24,567 nucleotides of DNA from NCBI GenBank assembly GCA_023426265.1, contig JAFABA010000151.1, forward strand, positions 1 to 24,567, given 5' to 3'. Shown piece after piece: positions 1 through 6,656 of this stretch (position 1 is its first letter; every line of letters begins with the position of its first letter). The position numbers were made by a program, and so were the translations under genes. Under the pieces are notes generated by a model. That model was not told the origin of the DNA and made no database searches. It saw nothing but the letters and a program-made list of their open reading frames with translations. Source of the DNA: Bacillota bacterium (GTDB lineage: Bacteria; Bacillota; Clostridia; Christensenellales; CAG-138).

Positions 1-293
1 ACGTCGTCGCCAATCTCCGTGGTTTCCCCAATGACCACGCCGCTGCCGTGGTCAATGAACAACCGCCTGCCGATTGTTGCGCCCGGATGAATCTCGATGC
101 CGGTAAAAAACCTGCTCCATTCGGAAATCAGGCGCGCCAACAGCTTCCATCCGTGCTTATAGAAAAAGTGCGCGACACGGTGCGAGCGGACGGCGTGAAA
201 GCCGGGGTAGCACAACATGACCTCCAGCGCGGTGCGGGCGGCCGGGTCACGGTCTAAAACGCACTTGATATCGCTGCGCAATGTCTGAAACAT
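1..293 (-). CDS. cysE: Serine O-acetyltransferase, N-terminal part (cut by window edge)
   Basis: Catalyses acetyl transfer from acetyl-CoA to L-serine, giving O-acetylserine, the first committed step of cysteine synthesis in the cytoplasm. The reverse strand reads from an ATG at 293-291 through 97 codons and leaves the window open. It begins MFQTLRSDIKCVLDRDPAAR and includes GFHAVRSHRVAHFFYKHGW. It then enters the left-handed beta-helix hexapeptide region with IHPGATIGRRLFIDHGSGVV and IGETTEIGDD, a very typical CysE sequence including the catalytic His in the DHG segment. A GAGGG ribosome binding site lies just upstream. The gene sits behind a T-box leader (328-594), so expression is expected to respond to uncharged tRNA-Cys. 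The C-terminal half is outside the window, so completeness cannot be judged. Confidence 0.93.
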   Translation of the reverse strand, partial: MFQTLRSDIKCVLDRDPAARTALEVMLCYPGFHAVRSHRVAHFFYKHGWKLLARLISEWSRFFTGIEIHPGATIGRRLFIDHGSGVVIGETTEIGDD

Positions 294-327
294 ACAAAAC
301 CCTCATTTCAGATTGTTTAACAGGGAA

Positions 328-594
328 AATAAAAAACACATCCTCGTCTTCTCAAAGACGGATGTGTTCCGCGGTTCCACTTTGCTTGCGAGCTTAGGCA
401 ACTTGCCTGTAAGCGCGCCGCTTATTGCGCCTTAACGCGGCATACGTCCCGCGATACTTGGGGAAAATCCCCCGTTGTCGCAGGCAGCTCCAGAAACGCA
501 CTTCCCCGAAACCAAGACACAGGCAGGCTCTCAGCCGTTTTCGTCCTGCCCTCTCTTTGCGCCGGTTGCCGGGTACTCTTTTTCCATCATGGCT
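328..594 (-). promoter_or_regulatory. T-box riboswitch leader of cysE (probably tRNA-Cys)
   Basis: Read on the reverse strand, the region carries the conserved T-box sequence TGGAACCGCGG (complement at 369-379). Upstream of it is a long Stem I-like region with AGTA and AGAGAG-type motifs, and downstream is a terminator hairpin. The candidate specifier is TGC (complement at 498-500), within GAAGTGCG; TGC is a cysteine codon, which agrees with the cysE gene downstream. The usual spacing puts the specifier directly after GAA, so the exact register (TGC or GTG) is uncertain by one base. Uncharged tRNA would favour the antiterminator and allow cysE transcription. Confidence 0.88.
329..368 (-). terminator. 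T-box intrinsic terminator
   Basis: Reverse-strand hairpin AACACATC...GATGTGTT (outer stem, complement 335-342 with 361-368) plus CGTCTT/AAGACG (inner stem, 345-350 with 355-360), followed by a U-run (complement 329-334). It lies immediately after the T-box sequence and about 35 bases before the cysE start, as expected for a transcription-attenuating T-box. Confidence 0.9.
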
Positions 595-601
595 TTGTAA
601 T

Positions 602-631
602 AGTGTACTGTATGCAAAAGCAGGCTGTCAA
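602..631 (-). promoter_or_regulatory. SigA-type promoter of the cysE T-box transcript
   Basis: On the reverse strand a perfect -35 TTGACA (complement 626-631) is followed after 18 bases by TACACT (complement 602-607, four of six matches to TATAAT). Transcription would start near 595, at the expected 5' end of Stem I. Confidence 0.65.
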
Positions 632-762
632 GTGCCCCTGCATTGGGTAAAACCATGGCGGAAAAAGTGCGTACGGCATACTTTATCATCGCAACGCTTT
701 GAGGGCCTGACCCTCCGGCAAGTAAACATTCTGTGACAACGGGCAAAAAACGCCGCCCGTAT

Positions 763-895
763 TTGCCTTGCGACCCGGTTGTGGTATAATAGCCGCAAGC
801 GGCTACTATACTTATTCTTATGCGCGTGCGGTTTTCGCCTACGGCGAGCGCACATGCGCTATTATACCATATCCGCTTCGCTGCTATGGTATAAT
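763..895 (+). promoter_or_regulatory. Palindromic promoter region with three TGGTATAAT elements
   Basis: Two copies of the extended -10 motif TGGTATAAT face the PBP gene (782-790 and 887-895). A third faces the other way (complement at 861-869). The first has a weak -35 TTGCCT (763-768) with a 16-base spacer. 784-811 forms a near-perfect palindrome around TAGCCGC/GCGGCTA. 861-871 and 885-895 form a perfect 11-base inverted repeat with a 13-base spacer. The proximal element most likely drives the PBP gene starting at 940. The palindromes could be operators or could just be duplicated promoter pieces. Confidence 0.55.
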
Positions 896-939
896 GCACC
901 CAAACACCCTCGCGCAAAGCGGGCATTTTTGGAGAGATC

Positions 940-3855
940 ATGGATAAAATTCGCGCCTTTTTCATCCGAACAGGAGAAAGCATAGAAAAACTATGGTATG
1001 CCATCCGGCAGGCGGTATCGCCCGGCGGCAAAAAGCCGCGTCCTGCCATGGATGATGATCTTTTTTCGCAGCAGGAGCAGACGCGGCGGTTTGCGCCGCT
1101 CAATCCGCGAGACGGGGAAGATACCCGGCTGTTCCGCGGTTTAGACGAGCATGCCGAGGAAGCGCATGAAAACGAGCCTTTGTTTATGGAACGCGTTCGC
1201 AAACGTCCTTTTGTATTGAGCGTATTTTTTGCCACGCTTCATTGTATTGTGATTGGCGGGGTGCTTCTTGGCCTTGCTTTCCTTGGGGCCGGTATCGGCG
1301 TCGCGAAAGCCTATGTGGAGACCACGCCCACCATCGACCGCGCGCAGCTGACTAAGTCGGACCGTACCTCCTACATTTACGATAAGGACGGCCAGCTCAT
1401 CACCACCTTCGCGAATCTGGAATACCGGGACTGGGTGGATATTGAGCAGATACCGGAAATGCTGCAAAACGCGTTTGTTGCGGTGGAGGACGTCCGCTTC
1501 TACCGGCACTCCGGCATAGATATCAAGCGTTTGTTCTCGGCGGCGCTCGAGATATTAGGCAACAGCAACGCCTCCGGCGGCAGCACTATCACGCAGCAGC
1601 TTATTAAAAGAAAAATTGTGGGCGACGAACGCAACTACAAGCGCAAGGTCCAGGAAGGCTATCTCGCGCTTGAGCTTGAAAAGGAAATCAGCAAACAGGA
1701 TATCCTGGAGGCTTACCTCAACGATATCCATCTTGGCGGATCCAATTACGGCGTAAAGACCGCCGCCAAGGATTATTTCGGCAAGGAGCTCGACCAGCTC
1801 ACCATCCGAGAGTGCGCCATGCTTGCGGGGCTTACGCAGAACCCGTATAAGTACGATCCGCGCAAGAACATGTATACGCGCGGCCCGGAATACTGGGAGG
1901 CCACGCAGAGCCGCACGGATACGGTGCTCGAACGCATGTACGAGGCCGGATTTATCACATTGGAGCAATACCAGGCAGCGCTCAAGGAAGAAGTCCATAT
2001 CGTGGAGGTTTCCACACAGAACCAGCTCTACGATATGCCGTATTTTGTGGAATACGCCATACGCGATGTCGTCAAGCACCTGCTTGCGCAGCGGGGCCTG
2101 CCAGAGACCAACGCCAACCTGAGCGCAGTGGAGAACGAACTGAGGACCAGCGGCTACCACATCTACACCACAGTGGACCGGGATATCCAGAATACCGTGC
2201 AGGAAACGCTGGCGAACTGGGACAATTACCCGCAGCTGAAAGATCCCAAAGCGGGCCAAACGGTAGAAACGCTCTCTGACGGCACCGTGATTGAGACCGT
2301 GCAGCCACAGGCTGCGGCCGTGGTATTTGATTACCACACGGGCGAGCTGCGCGCCATCATCGGCGGCCGCAACAGCCCCACCATCCGCAAGGGCACCAAC
2401 CGCGCCTCACAGAGCTATCTGGAGGTCGGTTCCTCCATCAAACCGCTGGCGGTATACGGCCCGGCGATGGACGCGGGAGCTTCCCCCGCGACCATCATCG
2501 CCAACCTGCCGCAGCGCATCGACGGCTGGGGCGGCGAGATCGGTTATCCGTATATCGGGGATGCGAAATACATCGGGCCCGTCACTATACGGCGCGGCAT
2601 CGTTTCCTCCTTGAACGTCGTTGCAGCGCGCACGCTCTTTGAGCGGGTGCAGCCCGAAGTCGGCAAGAAATATTTGGAGAGCCTTGGCGCAAACGCGGCC
2701 AAGATCAACGCGGACGGCCCCGGCCTTGCTTTAGGCACCTCCGGCTTGACCGTCATACAGATGACGGCGGCATACGGCGCGATCGCCGCAGGCGGCGAAT
2801 ACAAGGAACCGCTCTCGTTTACCCGCGTGGTGGACGACAACGGCAATGTTATTTTGGACGCAAACGCCGTGCGGGACACGCACCGCGTCTATAAAGAAAG
2901 CACGGCGTATATGCTGATCGATATACTTACCGACGCCGTGCGCAGCGGCACGGGTACCGCGGCGAAGATCAACGGCATGACGGTCGCGGGCAAGACCGGT
3001 ACCAACTCGGACTACCGCAGCGTATACTTTGCGGGCATCACGCCCTACTATACCTCCGCTGTGTGGATCGGGCACGATTACCCCAAAAACGTCCTCAAAG
3101 ATAAAGCCTCGGGCGGCAAATACGCCGCGCAGCTGTGGCAGGCGTATATGAAAAAACTGCACGAGGGCCTTCCGGACAAAAGTATCATGGATGTTTCCCC
3201 GGCAGAGCTTGGCCTTGTGAAGAAGCGGGTGTGCTCGGTTTCCGGCCTACTCGCGACCGAGGCCTGCGAGCATGACAGCGCCGGGCATTTGCCGGTGACG
3301 GATTGGTTCCTGGAGGAAAACGCGCCGACACAGACCTGTGACGTGCATGCGGCGGTGACCGTCTGCAGCGAAAGCGGGCAGATCGCCGGCCCCTACTGCC
3401 CCACTGAAACCGTGGTATCGGGCGCGCAGGTGCTGGTGCGTCCGGGCTCGTATTACGATCAGTTTACGGATGAAGTGCTCATGCAGGGCATACCGAACGC
3501 GGTAAGAACCACGCTGACGCTGGAACAGTACAATGAAAGCATAGCGTACTCCGAGGGGATCTGCACGCTGCATACGGGAACCGGGCAGAATATCAACGAG
3601 CTCAGGCAGCTCGCGGGCTCGCTCAGGCAGGAAATATTGGATCTGATCGCCTCCAATACGCTCAGTGCGGGAGACGTATCCATCCTTACGCAGAAGGCGG
3701 ACAAGCTGTATATGACATCGAACAGCAGCAGCACGCAGTCCATCTCCTATGCCATACAGGATGCGCAGCAGGAGCTTGCGCGCGTGCGCGGCGTATCAAC
3801 GCCGACGACTACCCCGGCATCAGAAACGTCGCCGGAAGGCACGTCCACGCCATGA
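940..3855 (+). CDS. Class A penicillin-binding protein (PBP1A type), bifunctional
   Basis: Membrane-anchored enzyme that polymerises lipid II into glycan strands and cross-links peptides. The 971-residue product has a long charged cytoplasmic N-terminus, then a membrane segment at about 91-121. The GT51 glycosyltransferase domain carries VEDVRFYRHSGID (catalytic Glu183) and GGSTITQQLIKR (213-224). The transpeptidase domain has SSIK (Ser498, Lys501), SLN (557-559) and KTGT (685-688), all three active-site motifs intact. A roughly 220-residue C-terminal tail has several cysteines and ends in a Thr/Pro-rich stretch. The ATG at 940 follows GGAGAG. The stop overlaps the next start (ATGA), so the glycosylase gene is translationally coupled. 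Family assignment is firm; the symbol (ponA or mrcA) is not assigned. Confidence 0.95.
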   Translation: MDKIRAFFIRTGESIEKLWYAIRQAVSPGGKKPRPAMDDDLFSQQEQTRRFAPLNPRDGEDTRLFRGLDEHAEEAHENEPLFMERVRKRPFVLSVFFATLHCIVIGGVLLGLAFLGAGIGVAKAYVETTPTIDRAQLTKSDRTSYIYDKDGQLITTFANLEYRDWVDIEQIPEMLQNAFVAVEDVRFYRHSGIDIKRLFSAALEILGNSNASGGSTITQQLIKRKIVGDERNYKRKVQEGYLALELEKEISKQDILEAYLNDIHLGGSNYGVKTAAKDYFGKELDQLTIRECAMLAGLTQNPYKYDPRKNMYTRGPEYWEATQSRTDTVLERMYEAGFITLEQYQAALKEEVHIVEVSTQNQLYDMPYFVEYAIRDVVKHLLAQRGLPETNANLSAVENELRTSGYHIYTTVDRDIQNTVQETLANWDNYPQLKDPKAGQTVETLSDGTVIETVQPQAAAVVFDYHTGELRAIIGGRNSPTIRKGTNRASQSYLEVGSSIKPLAVYGPAMDAGASPATIIANLPQRIDGWGGEIGYPYIGDAKYIGPVTIRRGIVSSLNVVAARTLFERVQPEVGKKYLESLGANAAKINADGPGLALGTSGLTVIQMTAAYGAIAAGGEYKEPLSFTRVVDDNGNVILDANAVRDTHRVYKESTAYMLIDILTDAVRSGTGTAAKINGMTVAGKTGTNSDYRSVYFAGITPYYTSAVWIGHDYPKNVLKDKASGGKYAAQLWQAYMKKLHEGLPDKSIMDVSPAELGLVKKRVCSVSGLLATEACEHDSAGHLPVTDWFLEENAPTQTCDVHAAVTVCSESGQIAGPYCPTETVVSGAQVLVRPGSYYDQFTDEVLMQGIPNAVRTTLTLEQYNESIAYSEGICTLHTGTGQNINELRQLAGSLRQEILDLIASNTLSAGDVSILTQKADKLYMTSNSSSTQSISYAIQDAQQELARVRGVSTPTTTPASETSPEGTSTP

Positions 3856-4472
3856 CGGGAGAATTAAGCGCCCTTTATGAAAGGGAACGCGCCCGCCTGA
3901 GCCCGCTTTCCAATACGGATGCACCCGCCGGAATGCATGGGTCCCCCGTGTTCGGACAAGGGCCAAGTAAGCCGTACTTAGTGCTCATCGGCGAAGCGCC
4001 GGGTGCGGAGGAGACCAAAGCGGGCCGTCCGTTTGTAGGCAAGGCGGGCAAACAATTGGACGAGCTGTTGGAGCTTGCGCATATCCCCCGTGGGGACGTG
4101 TTTATCACAAACGCCGTCAAGTACCGCCCGGTAACGGTTTCGGAGCGTTCCGTGCGCAACCGTACGCCGGATAAAAACGAGATTATGGCCTCCCTGCCGC
4201 TGCTGCGCGAGGAGCTGATGCTGCTTCATCCCGCGTGCATCGCTACATTGGGCAATGTGCCGCTTTTTGCCGTATTGACGCTGTGCAACATGGGCAAGGG
4301 GACGATCGGCGCCCTGCACGGGAAGCCTATGGATGTGGAGCTTGAGACGATGCGAACCATACTCTTTCCGCTTTACCATCCGGCAGGGGTGATATACAAC
4401 CGCTCCCTGCTTTCTATTTGCGAGGAGGATGCTAAGGCGCTTGGCCGCGTCTGCGCTGTGAACAAACGGTGA
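3852..4472 (+). CDS. Uracil-DNA glycosylase, family-4-like, lacking Fe-S cysteines
   Basis: Removes uracil from DNA as the first step of base-excision repair. The 206-residue product shows the superfamily motifs LVLIGEAPGAEE (43-54), GRPFVGKAG (58-66), NAVKYRP (87-93) and PLYHPAG (173-179, the conserved His176). Family 4 enzymes normally hold a [4Fe-4S] cluster through two N-terminal cysteines, a Cys in the NAVKCRP motif and a Cys in the helix after it. Here the N-terminus has none, Tyr91 replaces the Cys in the motif, and the later helix (IMASLPLL, 111-118) has none. The start overlaps the PBP stop by four bases, so the two are co-expressed although functionally unrelated. A related non-cluster UDG subfamily is the likely alternative to a degenerate enzyme. 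Confidence 0.85.
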   Translation: MTGELSALYERERARLSPLSNTDAPAGMHGSPVFGQGPSKPYLVLIGEAPGAEETKAGRPFVGKAGKQLDELLELAHIPRGDVFITNAVKYRPVTVSERSVRNRTPDKNEIMASLPLLREELMLLHPACIATLGNVPLFAVLTLCNMGKGTIGALHGKPMDVELETMRTILFPLYHPAGVIYNRSLLSICEEDAKALGRVCAVNKR

Positions 4473-4507
4473 AATCTGGTAATTCTCTGCCCGCCCAATA
4501 ACGGGTA

Positions 4508-4516
4508 TGCTATAAT
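4508..4516 (+). promoter_or_regulatory. Extended -10 promoter upstream of the SH3/PGB gene
   Basis: TGCTATAAT at 4508-4516 is a perfect extended -10 element 68 bases before the ATG at 4584. No convincing -35 was seen, which is usual for extended -10 promoters. It would separate this gene and the response regulator from the PBP operon. Confidence 0.55.
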
Positions 4517-4583
4517 CATTGGGAGATAACGTAGCAGAAGCACAAAGGCTGCTGAAAAATACAGGTACGAAGGATTGTCAGGT

Positions 4584-5726
4584 ATGAAAAACCGCCTCGT
4601 CGCCGCCGCTTTGCTGTTCGCCTTGCTGTTGGGGTTATTTACCGGCACGGCCACGGCGCATGCGCGCGAATTCGGGCGGGTCACCGCCCAGGACGTCCGG
4701 CTCAGGAGCGAGCCGAATACCGAATCCGCCGTGCTCGCCCAGCTTCCGCTGGGAACAGAGGTGGAAGTACTCGACGAGGATGCGGGCTGGTACCGCGTGC
4801 TCTATAATGATACGGTGGGTTATTTGCGGCAGGATTACATATTTGTAAACGCCGTGGGCAGCCGCGCCGGCTACGTGCTGGAGGACGGCGTCAAGCTGCG
4901 CGGCGGCCCCGGGCAATCCGCCTATGTGGTGACGGAGCTTGCGGCAAGCCAGGGCGTAAAGGTCAAGCAGATGGTCGGGGACTGGTATTTTGTAGTGGCC
5001 GGGGACAACGTCGGCTACATCCACCGAAATTATCTGTTGATGACGCAGGCCACCAATACCGCCAGCAACATGCTCAAGGTAGGCATGGAAGGCCAGGAGG
5101 TCAAGCGCATGCAGACGGAGCTCTGTGACAGGGGCTTTCTCGGGAAGGTGGATGTCACCGGCAGCTACGGCGCAAAAACACGCGGGGCCGTGGCGGAATT
5201 CCAAAAAGCGAACGAGCTTGCTGCTGACGGCGTTGCCGGGGCCACGACTCTGGAAGCGCTGTATGATATCAACAACAAAGTCACCAGGGCGAACGCCACC
5301 GCCACACAGGTCAAGGGCAGCGTCGAGATGCTTGACTGGTTCAAGGGCGGCGACGAGTGGCTCTACAAGGGCGCGAAGTTCACCATAATCGACGTCAAGA
5401 CGGGGCTTTCCTTCCAGGCGCGCAGGTTCGGCGGCTGGTACCATGCGGACAGCGAACCCGTCACCGCCTCGGATACCGCCATTATGAAAAAGATCGCGGG
5501 CGGCGAATGGAGCTGGGACCGTCGGGCGATATGGGTCAGCTTCCGGGGCAAGTATGTCGCGGCCAGCATGCACTGCATGCCGCACATGGCGAACCCGACC
5601 GCCAGCAACAATTTCCCCGGGCATTTTTGCGTACACCTGTTAAACTCCAAGGTACACGAAACAAGCAAGCCCTGTCCGCGGCACCAGGCTATGGTGCAGG
5701 CGGCCTACCGCGCGGGCAGAGCCTAA
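4584..5726 (+). CDS. Secreted two-SH3, peptidoglycan-binding protein with conserved C-terminal domain
   Basis: Likely exported wall-associated protein. I chose the ATG at 4584 because GAAGGA lies nine bases upstream; an upstream in-frame TTG at 4575 has no room for a ribosome binding site. The 380-residue product starts with a signal peptide (about 1-27, ending TATAHA). Two bacterial SH3 domains follow (about 30-88 and 95-152, with VRLRSEPN and VKLRGGPG), then a PG_binding_1 domain (about 165-228). The C-terminal domain (about 245-380) is one I recognise only as a recurring clostridial domain of unknown function, rich in His and Trp, with EWSWDRRAIWV, ASMHCMPH and NNFPGHFCVHLLNS. The last motif loosely resembles the SHGCIR site of L,D-transpeptidases, but this is speculation. 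The response regulator starts only 20 bases downstream, so the two are probably co-transcribed. Confidence 0.85.
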   Translation: MKNRLVAAALLFALLLGLFTGTATAHAREFGRVTAQDVRLRSEPNTESAVLAQLPLGTEVEVLDEDAGWYRVLYNDTVGYLRQDYIFVNAVGSRAGYVLEDGVKLRGGPGQSAYVVTELAASQGVKVKQMVGDWYFVVAGDNVGYIHRNYLLMTQATNTASNMLKVGMEGQEVKRMQTELCDRGFLGKVDVTGSYGAKTRGAVAEFQKANELAADGVAGATTLEALYDINNKVTRANATATQVKGSVEMLDWFKGGDEWLYKGAKFTIIDVKTGLSFQARRFGGWYHADSEPVTASDTAIMKKIAGGEWSWDRRAIWVSFRGKYVAASMHCMPHMANPTASNNFPGHFCVHLLNSKVHETSKPCPRHQAMVQAAYRAGRA

Positions 5727-5746
5727 TTTCAGCATGGAGGAAATGC

Positions 5747-6421
5747 ATGAAAATATTGGTTGCCGATGACGATCAGATCGTACACGAGGCGCTGGGCATT
5801 TATTTAAAAGCCGAAGGCTATGAGCCGGTGGACGTTTACGACGGGGAAGCCGCCATCGCCGCGGTGGGGCCGGAGATCGCGCTGTGCGTGCTGGATATCA
5901 TGATGCCCGGCCGCTCGGGCATAGAGGTATGCAAGGAGATCAGAAAAACCTCGCACCTGCCCATTATCATGCTGACCGCAAAGGGCGAGGAAGTGGACCG
6001 CATCGTGGGCCTGGAACTGGGCGCGGACGATTATATCGTAAAACCCTTCAGCCCCCGCGAGGTGGTCGCCCGCATCAAGGCGGTGCTGCGGCGCACGCAG
6101 GAGCAGCAGGACGGGGACGACGGCGCCCTCACATTCAACGGCCTCGCCATAGACTTAAAGAGCTATACCGTCGCTTTGCGCGGCGAGCAGGTCGTCTGCA
6201 CGCCCAAAGAAATAGAGATTCTGCACATGCTCGCTTCCAACCCCGGCCAGGTGTTCACGCGGGAGCAGCTGTTGAACCGCGTATGGGGGTATGATTTTGC
6301 CGGGGAAACCCGCACGGTGGATACGCACATCAAGCGCATCCGCGCCAAGCTCGACAACGAAGGCCTGGGCTGGAGCATCAAGACCATCTACGGCGTCGGG
6401 TATAAGTTCGAGGTGGATTGA
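5747..6421 (+). CDS. OmpR/PhoB-family response regulator (first pair)
   Basis: DNA-binding transcription factor controlled by phosphorylation from a sensor kinase. The ATG at 5747 follows GGAGG at 5736-5740, giving 224 residues. The receiver domain (about 1-117) has the acidic pocket ADDD (6-9), the phosphoacceptor Asp50 in VLDIMMPG, the LTAKGEE switch region and the conserved Lys in DDYIVKPF. The winged-helix effector domain (about 128-224) has TPKEIEILHML and the C-terminal hairpin TIYGVGYKFEVD. It closely resembles the second regulator at 22572. The likely partner is the kinase at 6657, although a 235-base block of hairpins separates them. WalR/PhoP-like by sequence, but the regulon cannot be inferred. 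Confidence 0.93.
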   Translation: MKILVADDDQIVHEALGIYLKAEGYEPVDVYDGEAAIAAVGPEIALCVLDIMMPGRSGIEVCKEIRKTSHLPIIMLTAKGEEVDRIVGLELGADDYIVKPFSPREVVARIKAVLRRTQEQQDGDDGALTFNGLAIDLKSYTVALRGEQVVCTPKEIEILHMLASNPGQVFTREQLLNRVWGYDFAGETRTVDTHIKRIRAKLDNEGLGWSIKTIYGVGYKFEVD

Positions 6422-6640
6422 GGAAGTAAAAGCGGTTGCATAGCGGGCGTTGCCGCCCTGTATTTCAGGGGCTTTGCCCCCGAACCCCCACCCAAGGGAC
6501 ACGTCCCTTGGGAATCCCTTTTATCGGAAACGCCCCATGGGACGTTTCCGGGGTTGGGTTCTTAGGGTCGTTACGGCCCTAAGCGGGAGTTTGAGGGCAG
6601 AGCCCTCAACGTACCCCGACGAATCCGTTTGGCATAAAGA
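6422..6640. repeat. Block of GC-rich hairpins between regulator and kinase genes
   Basis: Five or more consecutive stem-loops fill the gap: GGGGC ttt GCCCC (6468-6480); CCCAAGGGAC ac GTCCCTTGGG (6491-6512, ten-base perfect stem); GGAAACG...CGTTTCC with an inner CCC/GGG (6526-6549); CTTAGGG...CCCTAAG (6561-6583); TTGAGGGC aga GCCCTCAA (6591-6609). The 6468-6515 part recurs in inverted orientation near 18175-18225. This looks like a dispersed palindromic repeat rather than a terminator, since no T-run follows. Confidence 0.8.
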
Positions 6641-6656
6641 TGTGAAAGGATTACCC

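Noticed and set aside
531..1235. 234-codon reverse-strand frame across the PBP promoter and 5' end
   Set aside because: It runs antisense through the T-box leader, promoter and PBP coding start and has no recognisable domain or ribosome binding site; a by-product of GC-rich sequence.
4635..5636. 333-codon reverse-strand frame
   Set aside because: Fully antisense to the SH3/PGB gene, low-complexity His/Arg/Ala-rich translation and no known motif.
6450..6656. N-terminal extension of the first kinase into the hairpin block
   Set aside because: The open frame passes through palindromic repeats, adds no transmembrane or signal sequence and lacks a ribosome binding site; ATG 6657 has AAAGGA and starts directly before helix 1.
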